Assembly: GCF_965200585.1 (NCBI RefSeq)
Contig: NZ_OZ241361.1
Reading direction: 5' to 3' (one strand)
Length of the DNA: 64,000 nt
DNA from: Bacterioplanoides sp965200585
GTDB lineage: Bacteria; Pseudomonadota; Gammaproteobacteria; Pseudomonadales; Oceanobacteraceae
Shown: positions 1 to 7,860 of the stretch, one piece after another
Position numbering within the stretch: the stretch's first letter is position 1
Layout: every line of letters begins with the position of its first letter
Notes under the pieces: model-generated
What the model was told of the DNA's origin: nothing
Seen by the model: the letters and a program-made list of their open reading frames with translations, nothing else
The model's database searches: none
Translations under genes and position numbers: made by a program

Positions 1-914
1 CATCCTTTTGGGCAATCTGGTGTTCCGTAACCCGTATGAATCCACTGATTACCGCAGTCGAGGCATTTGTAAGACTGAGGTTTTGGGGGTGGAGGTGGTG
101 CAGGTGGAGTTATATTCTCAGGAGCATCCCGATGCCTAAATGATGACTTCCACTGGCCATAACGATTACTACCAGTCTTTTTTCTTTGTGGGGGCGAAAC
201 TCCCCGCTGTATTGATCTTCGTTTTTCTTCCAGCTCTATTGCTATCTGAGTATTTGGATGAAACACCCAGCTGCGATCTCCCTCATATAAAAGAAAGTCT
301 TTAACAACCTCTGAGAATGGTCGCTTAGTCTTCCTGAATGACTCTGCATTAAATGAATGAAGATCAAGTTTTAGAAGTGCTGGAGGGTCATATTCAGGAT
401 TAAAGCTACCTTCGAGCACAGGAATAGGTCTCGTTGTGTATTCCAGCCAAACATACACACTACTTCCGTCTGCGCATTTCAACTCCAAATCAAACTGCGT
501 ACCGTTATAATGAGTATCCGCAAGGGCTTCTATGATTGGCATGTCGCGGTCTTCTGCAACCTTAACAAACCACTTAACCATGCCGTGAGGGTTTCGCACC
601 GCATGGTGATGCTCAGGGAGCCTTACCCGCCTTCCTTCAAGCTCTTTGGCCACATGCTGGGCCATCATCTTTACAGCGAGTACAGAGTTAAACGGGCATT
701 CCTCTATCGTTGACTTATCAGCATTAGGGCTTCGTGTGTCATGAGCAAAGTGGATGCGTTTTTCTGTATCTTTAGGATGCCGAGAAAGAAGCGGCATCCT
801 GCATCCTGGGCATAGGCAGTTGCAGTTCCTTCCTCTCTCAGCATCCTCAGGCTCAACAATCATCCCTGTAGATGCCGAAATTCCAAATGGAATTAACAAG
901 TCAGTTATTGGCAT
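1..914 (-). CDS. CoiA-like competence-family protein, partial (3' end outside window)
   Basis: This reading frame opens with ATG at 914 and runs off the left edge without a stop, giving at least 304 residues. An in-frame TGA lies seven codons upstream, so 914 is the first usable start. The N-terminal part has CNCLCPGCR (about residues 31-39) and HFAH (about 55-58), the Cys-pair plus HFAH pattern of the CoiA-like family, whose members often carry a nuclease domain. Near the visible C-terminus a Pro-rich stretch is followed by a zinc-ribbon-like segment, YKCLDCGNQW. I do not see enough to claim nuclease activity. It is cargo of the Tn7-like element. The CoiA assignment rests on the N-terminal motif only. 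Confidence 0.6.
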   Translation of the reverse strand, partial: MPITDLLIPFGISASTGMIVEPEDAERGRNCNCLCPGCRMPLLSRHPKDTEKRIHFAHDTRSPNADKSTIEECPFNSVLAVKMMAQHVAKELEGRRVRLPEHHHAVRNPHGMVKWFVKVAEDRDMPIIEALADTHYNGTQFDLELKCADGSSVYVWLEYTTRPIPVLEGSFNPEYDPPALLKLDLHSFNAESFRKTKRPFSEVVKDFLLYEGDRSWVFHPNTQIAIELEEKRRSIQRGVSPPQRKKTGSNRYGQWKSSFRHRDAPENITPPAPPPPPKPQSYKCLDCGNQWIHTGYGTPDCPKG

Positions 915-1105
915 GATTCTATTAACTCTGCTTCACTCAACTCTTCAAGTGTTTCGATACCCATGGCTATATCCTGTGTAAACTTCTAATAAATTTTAAA
1001 GATTCTGCTCTTGCTTGATGTACTTCTTTTCAGTTAATCCAGTATTAGCGTAAATCCTCATGGTTCACGTTCAATAAAATTTTCAGTATCCCCGGATTAA
1101 TCCGA

Positions 1106-1396
1106 TCACTTCTTTGAATACTTCTTATTCTTACCAAGTTTTTGTTTGAACCTGCTAGCCTTTTCGTGCTCGCTGCAAAGCCTGCATGACCAGTAATCAA
1201 TATGCTCTCTCCACACAAGAGAATTTTCATCGACAATACTGTCTTTTTCGTACCTGAGCTTAAACTTTGAAATCGCAATCTCTTTGGTTTTCTCAATAGA
1301 AAACCCTGAATCTTCCAATGATTCTTTGACGATTCTGATGATCTCTTTCCTGATATGATCTTGAACGTGCAAAGTATTTACCTTCCTTACTGTCAA
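1106..1396 (-). CDS. Small hypothetical protein, possibly a gene remnant
   Basis: This 96-residue frame starts only with TTG at 1396 and has no obvious ribosome binding site. The same frame stays open upstream to a stop near 1477 without an ATG, so the true N-terminus may have been lost. The product is Lys-rich, with a CRLC motif around residues 71-74 and a basic tail ending KKYSKK. I do not recognise a family. It lies between the CoiA-like gene and the VbhA-like gene on the same strand, in AT-rich transposon cargo. It may be the 3' part of a decayed gene rather than an intact one. Confidence 0.3.
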   Translation of the reverse strand: MTVRKVNTLHVQDHIRKEIIRIVKESLEDSGFSIEKTKEIAISKFKLRYEKDSIVDENSLVWREHIDYWSCRLCSEHEKASRFKQKLGKNKKYSKK

Positions 1397-1481
1397 ATCG
1401 TCGATGATAAATGGTGATTGTGCGGCATAGGAGTAAGTGAGCAGATTGTTCCAATTTTTGAGGAATAGCCGCTTTTAGAGA

Positions 1482-1661
1482 TCAGGACTGGCAGTACTGA
1501 GCGATCAGCTTTTGCTTCACTTTGGCAGCGGTGGTTTTTCCAGTGGCAATACGTAACATATCAGTTTTGGTTTTACGGGACACTACAATACCTTCAATAG
1601 CCATGGAGCCAACGGCACTGTTTGTCTTGCGGCGGATGACTGTGTGATTAAGCGTTCTCAT
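1482..1661 (-). CDS. VbhA-like (Fic-type) antitoxin homologue, orphan
   Basis: The predicted protein is 59 residues, like known VbhA antitoxins of about 60. Its core contains NSAVGSMAIEG, which holds the Fic inhibitory motif pattern (S/T)xxxE(G/N) as SMAIEG, then a helical stretch with MLRIATGKTT as in VbhA-domain proteins. The family blocks the ATP site of Fic AMP-transferases. An upstream ATG at 1727 would add 22 residues; the inner ATG at 1661 gives the family length. No Fic motif (HPFxxGNGR) is visible downstream on this strand, so it looks like an orphan or the survivor of a broken toxin-antitoxin pair. The assignment rests on a short motif. Confidence 0.5.
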   Translation of the reverse strand: MRTLNHTVIRRKTNSAVGSMAIEGIVVSRKTKTDMLRIATGKTTAAKVKQKLIAQYCQS

Positions 1662-1727
1662 AGGTTTTAGTGTAGCTTTATCTGGGTGTGGAGGTAAGCA
1701 TGCTTGCTCTCTCTGAAGCGAAGACAT

Positions 1728-2231
1728 TGTGTCTCACTCTTGGACAGATAATCACCGAATAATTGCTTTTACTGCTCTGATGAAGCACAAGCAGTTTCTT
1801 GATCAACAGCGCCTGAGTGCGTTAGACGGCTTCCAACCTTGAATCAGAAAGTTGGCCTAGGTAATGAATTCAGCAGCAATCGATACCGCCATCGTTGATG
1901 GAGAAAAACCGCTTGTTGAGGTAATAGATTACCGGATGAGGACGATTTAATGGGATGCAGCACCATTAAAGGTAGGTTGACGAGACACGGGCAGATTCTA
2001 ATGAAAGACACATCTGGACGTGCTGTAGATTATCCGGAAATGACTAAACTGACTATTGCGTACTATTGTACTCTTGGACCAACCATAAATAACTCCACTT
2101 GCCTAAGGCCTATCATTGTATCTAGCTCAGGATAGCGATTCAACATAAGTCTGTTCTCTAATGATTTAGGATTATTCTTCACAAATCTATCAGTTTTTAT
2201 ATTGAATTAACGATCATAGACCTCACCTATA
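1728..2231. other. Non-coding or decayed stretch in the transposon
   Basis: About 500 bases without a convincing gene. Short plus-strand frames exist, such as a 28-codon frame from 1864 and a 61-codon frame from 1950, but they lack family resemblance and clear ribosome binding sites. This may be decayed cargo plus the promoter region of capV. I see no insertion sequence end, tRNA or hairpin terminator here. Confidence 0.5.
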
Positions 2232-2251
2232 AGGTATTAAGTCGTATACCT
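2232..2251. promoter_or_regulatory. Small inverted repeat just upstream of capV
   Basis: AGGTAT (2232-2237) and ATACCT (2246-2251) form six-base arms around eight bases. They sit immediately before the AGAGG ribosome binding site of capV. Since capV has its own strand and must have its own promoter, this could be an operator, but arms this short also occur by chance. Confidence 0.22.
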
Positions 2252-2265
2252 ACCAGAGGTTGAAA

Positions 2266-3330
2266 ATGGCAGACCACAAACCAAAAGTTAGAATCCTATC
2301 GCTAAATGGTGGAGGCGTACGGGGCCTATACACTATTTCAGTCTTAGCTGAGTTCGAGAGGATCTTAGCTGATGGTGATGAGTCATACTCAATAGCCGAG
2401 CATTTCGATTTGATTGCAGGAACCTCTATTGGGGGTCTGCTCGCACTTGGTTTGGCCGATGGAAGAACGGCAAGGGAGCTCCGGGCTAAAGTTTTGGAGC
2501 ACGCAACCACGATATTTCCTCCACGAAAAAAGTTTGTTCCAAAGATTCTATGGGACTCCTGGAAAACGGCACGCACCATATTTGGCAATCGTTATAATGG
2601 TGAAAACATCAGTAAGGCTGTTGCAGATATAGTTGGCAGCGATAGAACGATTCGAGATCTTCAGCGTCGAGTACTTATACCAACAGTGAATATCTCTACT
2701 GGCAAACCGCTTTTTGTAAAAACCTGTCACAATCCAAGATTCACTCGCGATGATCGACTTAAGCTTGTTGATGTTGCACGTGCAACATCAGCGGCTCCAA
2801 CGTATTTTGAACCACATTACATTGAAGATCTGGAAGCCTATTTTGTAGATGGCGGCCTAGTTGCAAATAATCCAAGCTATGTTGCATATCATGAAGCAGT
2901 TACTGACTTGAAAGAAGAGTTCGATGTTAACTCTGAAAGCCAAGTTTATGTACTCAATATTGGCACTATGGCAAGTGAATTCTGCATCAATCCTGAACGA
3001 ATACATAAATTATTTGCTGGCTATTTACGGCTCTGGGGAATGGGCAGCGCCCTCGTAGAAACAGTAATGAATGGCAACCAATGGATGCACCACTACATGA
3101 CATCCCGTGCCCTATCAGGGATAAACTATGTATCGCTGGATGATACAGTTCCAGATCAACAAGCCAGCATCATAACCCTTGATAACTCGCGAAAAGAAGC
3201 GCTTAGAGCTCTTTCAGCACGTGGAATTCAACAGGCCACCGAATCTATGGCAGATAGTGAACTTGATTTGAGAGGGAAGTTCTTCAATCAAAAAGCAGCC
3301 AAGTTCATTCACCCTAAAGATAAGGGCTAA
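2266..3330 (+). CDS. capV: CBASS effector: patatin-like phospholipase CapV
   Basis: A 354-residue patatin-like phospholipase. The glycine-rich oxyanion motif GGGVRG lies at residues 15-20, the nucleophile elbow GTSIG at 52-56 (Ser54), and the DGG catalytic-Asp motif at 195-197, followed by LVANNP. In known type II CBASS, CapV is switched on by 3',3'-cGAMP and degrades membrane phospholipids, killing the infected cell. The ATG at 2266 is preferred over TTG at 2260 because AGAGG at 2254-2258 is spaced correctly for it. The gene stops 5 bp before the end of cap3, which is on the opposite strand. This convergent placement is unusual, since effectors usually share the CD-NTase operon. Confidence 0.9.
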   Translation: MADHKPKVRILSLNGGGVRGLYTISVLAEFERILADGDESYSIAEHFDLIAGTSIGGLLALGLADGRTARELRAKVLEHATTIFPPRKKFVPKILWDSWKTARTIFGNRYNGENISKAVADIVGSDRTIRDLQRRVLIPTVNISTGKPLFVKTCHNPRFTRDDRLKLVDVARATSAAPTYFEPHYIEDLEAYFVDGGLVANNPSYVAYHEAVTDLKEEFDVNSESQVYVLNIGTMASEFCINPERIHKLFAGYLRLWGMGSALVETVMNGNQWMHHYMTSRALSGINYVSLDDTVPDQQASIITLDNSRKEALRALSARGIQQATESMADSELDLRGKFFNQKAAKFIHPKDKG

Positions 3331-3335
3331 CTCGG

Positions 3336-3863
3336 TTATAAGAGGCTCAGTTTTCGGATATGGTTGCTATCAAAGTAGCAGCCGTATGAGCCTTTTATTC
3401 CAAGTATAAGAAAGATCAATGAGTGTCCTTTCTCCAACTTAATGGACTTCCAGGATGCCAAATCAACACTACTCGGCTGAGGCCTAACTTGCGGGTGCGT
3501 ATGCCATTCGCCCATGTAAGTTCGCAAATTCTTGCTCTTCTTACATATCCGCTTAGAGGCCTTGATGTGCCCAGGATCTTGCCGAACAAATTGTACCCGA
3601 GACTGAATATCTCCCTTCATTGGCGTAGTGATATCTGTGACTACCCAATAACGTCCACGGCGCTCACCAATGAGAATCCCTCCAGACTCTTTTGAAGTTG
3701 CTCCTAATTGCCTGAAGCCATTCATCTTCCGTGATACTTCATCGCTGAGTATCACATCGATATCCCTTCCACTGAAGACAATAGTGTCATGGTTAAAGTG
3801 CTGCACAGTACATACACCCTCTGTTTCTAGGGACAGCTTTATCTTTGACTTGCTTACCTTCAT
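3336..3863 (-). CDS. cap3: CBASS Cap3: JAB/JAMM isopeptidase
   Basis: A 175-residue JAB-family metalloprotease. The JAMM zinc motif is complete: Glu59 in ESGGILIG, His121 and His123 in EWHTHP, Ser131 and Asp134, in the spacing HxHx7SxxD. In known type II CBASS, Cap3 cleaves the bond that Cap2 makes between the CD-NTase C-terminus and targets, so it opposes Cap2. The ATG at 3863 makes a 71-base overlap with cap2; a later start is possible, since the first 23 residues lie wholly in the overlap. It is the last gene of the cdn-cap2-cap3 operon and ends tail to tail with capV. Confidence 0.88.
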   Translation of the reverse strand: MKVSKSKIKLSLETEGVCTVQHFNHDTIVFSGRDIDVILSDEVSRKMNGFRQLGATSKESGGILIGERRGRYWVVTDITTPMKGDIQSRVQFVRQDPGHIKASKRICKKSKNLRTYMGEWHTHPQVRPQPSSVDLASWKSIKLEKGHSLIFLILGIKGSYGCYFDSNHIRKLSLL

Positions 3864-5475
3864 TTGATTGGATTAAGACACTACGAATTTTCGACTTTGT
3901 ATCGCCACGCGCCCAATCAATAGCTAAGTTTGCAGCCAGTGCAGCGGCGTGCATGGCTGTTGCTGCGGAATATGGTACTGACCAATCACTACAAGAGCCT
4001 GTCGAATTCTTTACAGTGTTTTCCGTATCTCGTTTCAGCAAAGAAAAAGAAGTCCCTTTTTCAAAGTTGTTAATACAGTGTAAGCAAGGAGCATCTTTAT
4101 CAGAGTATTGAATAAATGATTGAACACCAACACCTGCACCATGTACCCAAGCATACACTACGGGGCATGGTATATTACCGACCCGTAGCTCAGTCGATAA
4201 AAACTGATTAAAAGACTGGTCTCCAGTCGCATCAATTACCAAATCGTAGCCAGAAAATGACATCTCTTCGGATAATGAAGTAGCATTGATTTTAGGCAGG
4301 ATAACCTCTAATTTTCTCTTGAGTGCTACTGCTTTATTTTTTCCTAAACTTTCCATTCCAAGAGAGTGGCGCCCAATGTTCCCTGGCTCTATATAGTCAA
4401 AGTCAGCTAGTACCAACTCTCCGCCAAGCCTTCCAGCTCCATGTCGAGCCACTAGTTCCGCTATATGACTTCCTACCGAACCACATCCTAGCAGTAAAAC
4501 TTTCTTCCCTGATAAATCAGGCGTGTCATCAACTTGAGAGTTTGGTGCATTACGGGATATTAGAGAAAATTCATCAAGTGGGTATATCCCCATTCTGAAT
4601 ATTTTAACTTTCTTCGCATGCTTTCCGAAAACCAGCTTCTCCGGTTTATTGATAGCGAATCCCTTTGGAGTCGTGCTGGGGATTAGTACTGCCGCCTTTG
4701 TGTTTGGTGCATCTAGCATTAGTGCAATGTAAGGCGAGGACTTTGGTGACGCTTTGAAAGCATCTATGAAAGCTTTGGCTAAACCAGGAACAGCTTTGTT
4801 ATTTGACTCTTTTAGCCATTCTTTTAGTTCCAATAGATTTTCTGGGGGGAAATTTTTCTCTGTTGCAGAAAGTGGTAGCTCACAGTTAATACGAAAATAC
4901 TGTAGTTTAGTAATTTCATCGTTAAAATTTGGATAGTAATCTTTATTTTCCGTTGAAGTTAGCAAACAGTATACGTCTGGGTCAGAAAATTCAGATGACC
5001 CTGTCTCAGAATACAGTCCAAACTTATTGTTTTTTTCAGAACCGTCAGTGTCGAAATAAATTCCACCGCCTCCCCAGTAAACTAGAAACTCTGACCGTGT
5101 TTTCTCTGAATTCCGCCCTTCAAAAAGCTCTTCAATCATATTAGATGCAAGCAGTAAGCATCCTTTGATTTGGCTCTCAAGCTTGACTAAATCCAGATAG
5201 GCAAGTTGATTATCTGCGTAGCAGAGATACCCATTACTAGGGTAATAATGAGGAGTTACAGCTGGAAAATCATCCGGTGTTTCTTCGAGAAAAATTATTG
5301 GTAAGGTGATATGGCTAAGACTTTTAAAGCACACCCTAGCAGCCACACTCCTTTTTCCAGCCTTAATCTTCCCGTTATAAATTGCTTCATATTCTCGCGA
5401 AGGGCAGTACCCAAGAGTAAAGCCCTCGCTATGCATAACGTTATTTACTCTGCCTTTGGTATCGCTTAGAGACAC
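3793..5475 (-). CDS. cap2: CBASS Cap2: E2-E1 ubiquitin-transfer-like protein
   Basis: A 560-residue fusion. The N-terminal E2-like domain has a likely catalytic Cys85 in GYLCYAD. The C-terminal E1/ThiF domain has the nucleotide motif GCGSVGSH (330-337), the acidic segment LADFDYIE, NIGRH (366-370), a probable catalytic Cys495 in GSCSDW, and CxxC pairs at 464/467 and 554/557 that would bind zinc. Known role: Cap2 conjugates the CD-NTase through its C-terminus and raises signal output. The start is GTG at 5475, sharing one base with the TAG stop of the CD-NTase gene, which implies coupled translation. A later ATG gives residue 14 as an alternative start. Confidence 0.9.
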   Translation of the reverse strand: MSLSDTKGRVNNVMHSEGFTLGYCPSREYEAIYNGKIKAGKRSVAARVCFKSLSHITLPIIFLEETPDDFPAVTPHYYPSNGYLCYADNQLAYLDLVKLESQIKGCLLLASNMIEELFEGRNSEKTRSEFLVYWGGGGIYFDTDGSEKNNKFGLYSETGSSEFSDPDVYCLLTSTENKDYYPNFNDEITKLQYFRINCELPLSATEKNFPPENLLELKEWLKESNNKAVPGLAKAFIDAFKASPKSSPYIALMLDAPNTKAAVLIPSTTPKGFAINKPEKLVFGKHAKKVKIFRMGIYPLDEFSLISRNAPNSQVDDTPDLSGKKVLLLGCGSVGSHIAELVARHGAGRLGGELVLADFDYIEPGNIGRHSLGMESLGKNKAVALKRKLEVILPKINATSLSEEMSFSGYDLVIDATGDQSFNQFLSTELRVGNIPCPVVYAWVHGAGVGVQSFIQYSDKDAPCLHCINNFEKGTSFSLLKRDTENTVKNSTGSCSDWSVPYSAATAMHAAALAANLAIDWARGDTKSKIRSVLIQSNEGKQVKDKAVPRNRGCMYCAAL

Positions 5476-6755
5476 TACGCTTGCACCACTCGACCAGATG
5501 GCTCCTGTGCTGACACTGTTGCCATAGGAGCAGCTGCCGCAGCTGATGCTAGTGTTACTCTCTTCAGAGATGTTGGACCAGAAGGAATGCGTTTGCCAAG
5601 GTGCTTCGATAAAAGGGCAACAGCGCCTGGTGCGTCAGAGCGATAAGCTTTCTGGAAGTCGTCATAAAACGCTTCAATTTTTTGAAGGACTTCTGCCCTA
5701 ATATTTTCAGGTGCATCCAATTTTTTTGCCAAATCTTCATTTTGGTCGGTTGGCAATAAAATCTGCCCCTGGACAATTTCTTTCATTCTTCTCAGGACAC
5801 TAAATAGAGCCTGGTCATCCCGATCCTCCAGCTTCACATAGAAGGCCTTCTCTGTAGCCACCATTAGCAATATAGATTTAGGGTCATTTAAAGGCCAATG
5901 CATATGATCTCGCCAAGCTTTTACATACCTCATAACTCTTCGAAGTTGTTCACTTTTTACGGAAACAACACTTTCAACCCAGTCTTTAATTGGCCGTGGG
6001 TCCGATTTTCGCCAGCCAGACTGAGTTGCCATCAATACATGGTCCGTCTCAAGGGCATCCCATGAATCTAAATCCTGTCGTAACGCCTCTTGAAAGTACT
6101 GAATATATTCGCTTTCGCCCTTCAGGCTTATAGACTCAAGCCCCAATGATTCCGAAAAATACAACGAGTCATAAGCACCATCCAGAATGGCTTGGTGGTT
6201 GTACTTTAACGCTGCTGTTTCAGTGTTTTTGGCTGTTTCGAGGGACTTAAAGTCCTCTGTTGGTATCACATAGAGGGGAACGTCGATATGCATTTCGTCG
6301 TTGAGTTCTATACGCGTGCAGTTAGGGTTCGATGTTTCAATCTTCCAGTTTGGATGCGTTTTGCATAGCACCGTTAATTGCTCTTCGACAGTCTCTAGCA
6401 ATAACTTCGCTACCTCAGAGGGAGGTTCCTGATCAACGGCTCCTAAGGGAAGGTACATCCCATCATCAAGGTCTGCTTGCTGCTTAGGTGGTTTGGCAGG
6501 AGCATTCAGTGTTTGATATGCCCATGATCCCTGGGTAAAAAACCTAGGCTTTGGGAAATCACTGAGATTCAGACCTTCTTCTTTGACTTTCCGGTCCAAT
6601 TCAGTCGGTACATGTTTAGCTAGATAAGTACGGATAACTTGACGTGCACTGATCAGTGTTTGTTTTTGAGTAATCGTAAGCGAAATTTTGTTGAAGAACG
6701 TATCTTCTTGATTCTCGCCCGTATAAAAAAGGTCGTTGAGATTTTGTTCTCTCAT
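5475..6755 (-). CDS. CBASS CD-NTase, DncV-like cyclic dinucleotide synthase
   Basis: A 426-residue cGAS/DncV-like nucleotidyltransferase, close to the 436 of Vibrio DncV. RFFTQGSWAYQTLN (71-84) matches the GS-motif region of DncV. The metal-binding pair is Asp95/Asp97 in ADLDDGMYLP, with the third Asp158 in HIDVPLY. By similarity the product is probably 3',3'-cGAMP; that is inference. ATG at 6755 is chosen over a TTG at 6809 because GGGGAA lies 8 bases upstream and the N-terminus then fits DncV. The C-terminus ends RVVQA; the last residue would be the Cap2 conjugation point. It is first in the operon with cap2 and cap3. Confidence 0.9.
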   Translation of the reverse strand: MREQNLNDLFYTGENQEDTFFNKISLTITQKQTLISARQVIRTYLAKHVPTELDRKVKEEGLNLSDFPKPRFFTQGSWAYQTLNAPAKPPKQQADLDDGMYLPLGAVDQEPPSEVAKLLLETVEEQLTVLCKTHPNWKIETSNPNCTRIELNDEMHIDVPLYVIPTEDFKSLETAKNTETAALKYNHQAILDGAYDSLYFSESLGLESISLKGESEYIQYFQEALRQDLDSWDALETDHVLMATQSGWRKSDPRPIKDWVESVVSVKSEQLRRVMRYVKAWRDHMHWPLNDPKSILLMVATEKAFYVKLEDRDDQALFSVLRRMKEIVQGQILLPTDQNEDLAKKLDAPENIRAEVLQKIEAFYDDFQKAYRSDAPGAVALLSKHLGKRIPSGPTSLKRVTLASAAAAAPMATVSAQEPSGRVVQA

Positions 6756-7035
6756 GATTGGTATTCCCCAATAAGTTGGGGCGAAGCATGCCAGCCTCAC
6801 CCAGTTCAATTTTTAATTAAACTGCCAACTTTGAGAGTTGCTCTCTTACAGATATAAGTACTTCTAGCCAGTCTTACAAAGGTCCATGTCACCCATCCCT
6901 ATGACTCATGCAGTTTCAATATATGACTTGGGGTCAGTCACGGCAGGCTTCAACCCCTATTATTGAAAATATCAACGAATACGAAGATAGTCGTAGGCTG
7001 TAAGTAGGGGGGATGTCGAGTACATCAATGAAAAA

Positions 7036-7848
7036 TCACTCCCAGGAACATGAGCCTTTGCCACTAGGCACAACACCTTCGACATAAGGATTTTTGTTTT
7101 TCTGTATTTTAGATATCAAATCGTGCCGTTTTTTCTCCCAAGGGCTAACAGGATCACCCTTGGACCAAGCAATAAGAAGCTTTTCTGTTTCTGAGTCAAT
7201 ATTGACACCATGAGCCAGCCTCATGTAAAACCAAATCCGAGCAACATCGCCTTTCTTGCAATCTGGTGGTTCAAACAGGCCATCGGGTCCAGAGGTAGTG
7301 CCATTGAGATCTCTTGCCTGACACATAGGCCCAAATCCCTCGTGTTCACTTTCATCCGGGATTACTCCGTAAGGGTCGTTAGATCTATATTGATTAAGCT
7401 GCGCCGCAGCCGGAACGAGGTTGTGCAGGTCAAAAATCATGATCTCCCCAGAAGGGCTAACAGCTTCACAACAATTGCGATTGCTCTTATCAACCTTACC
7501 AGAATCGTCCGTACAGGCTTTAATCGAAGCTTCATCTTGCCAGCACATATAAGACCCCACAGGCATAAGAGAGGCTGGAACGACATGTTCCCACTGGATG
7601 GTATTTCTAACGTTTCTTTTTAACTGAACCCCCTGGAAACCGCAGGCGTCGGCGTCAATACTACCAGAGCCGTCATAATCCTGATGTGAAGAGTACGAAC
7701 AACCGCAATAAAATGTATATCTGTGATATTTATAAACTTGATCATCGAGCAAATTCTTTGCACGATTCCATGAGCCTGCCGGAACAAAACTATCTGAATA
7801 GCAAGGAACAGAGGAGAGTAGAATCACGAACCAGAAGTAAAAGCGCAT
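7036..7848 (-). CDS. Exported endonuclease I-family (EndA/Dns/Vvn-like) DNase
   Basis: A 270-residue protein with a signal peptide (hydrophobic run at about residues 4-16, cleavage near CYS-DS). WEHVVPAS with catalytic His88 corresponds to the REHVVPAS motif of EndA/Vvn nucleases; FDLHNLVPA and LNQYRSND supply the rest of the active site. Many cysteines suggest disulfides and an extracytoplasmic place of work. The family degrades extracellular or periplasmic DNA non-specifically, and Dns-type nucleases are known to block natural transformation. The gene starts 12 bp after the tnsE-like stop on the same strand, so it is probably co-transcribed with the transposition genes. It is cargo, not the chromosomal endA. 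Confidence 0.88.
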   Translation of the reverse strand: MRFYFWFVILLSSVPCYSDSFVPAGSWNRAKNLLDDQVYKYHRYTFYCGCSYSSHQDYDGSGSIDADACGFQGVQLKRNVRNTIQWEHVVPASLMPVGSYMCWQDEASIKACTDDSGKVDKSNRNCCEAVSPSGEIMIFDLHNLVPAAAQLNQYRSNDPYGVIPDESEHEGFGPMCQARDLNGTTSGPDGLFEPPDCKKGDVARIWFYMRLAHGVNIDSETEKLLIAWSKGDPVSPWEKKRHDLISKIQKNKNPYVEGVVPSGKGSCSWE

Positions 7849-7860
7849 ATCAGAGTCCCT

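Noticed and set aside
1045..1296. 83-codon minus-strand frame overlapping the 96-residue frame
   Set aside because: Overlaps 1106-1396 in another frame with a less protein-like composition; at most one is real.
1950..2135. 61-codon plus-strand frame in the transposon
   Set aside because: No family resemblance, no ribosome binding site, and composition of random AT-rich sequence.
1..2265. Possible left end of the transposon inside the window
   Set aside because: No comM 5' sequence and no terminal repeat matching the right end could be seen; the CoiA-like gene runs off the edge, so the element continues left.
7210..7623. 137-codon plus-strand frame
   Set aside because: Lies antisense to the nuclease gene, whose motifs are clear; a shadow frame.
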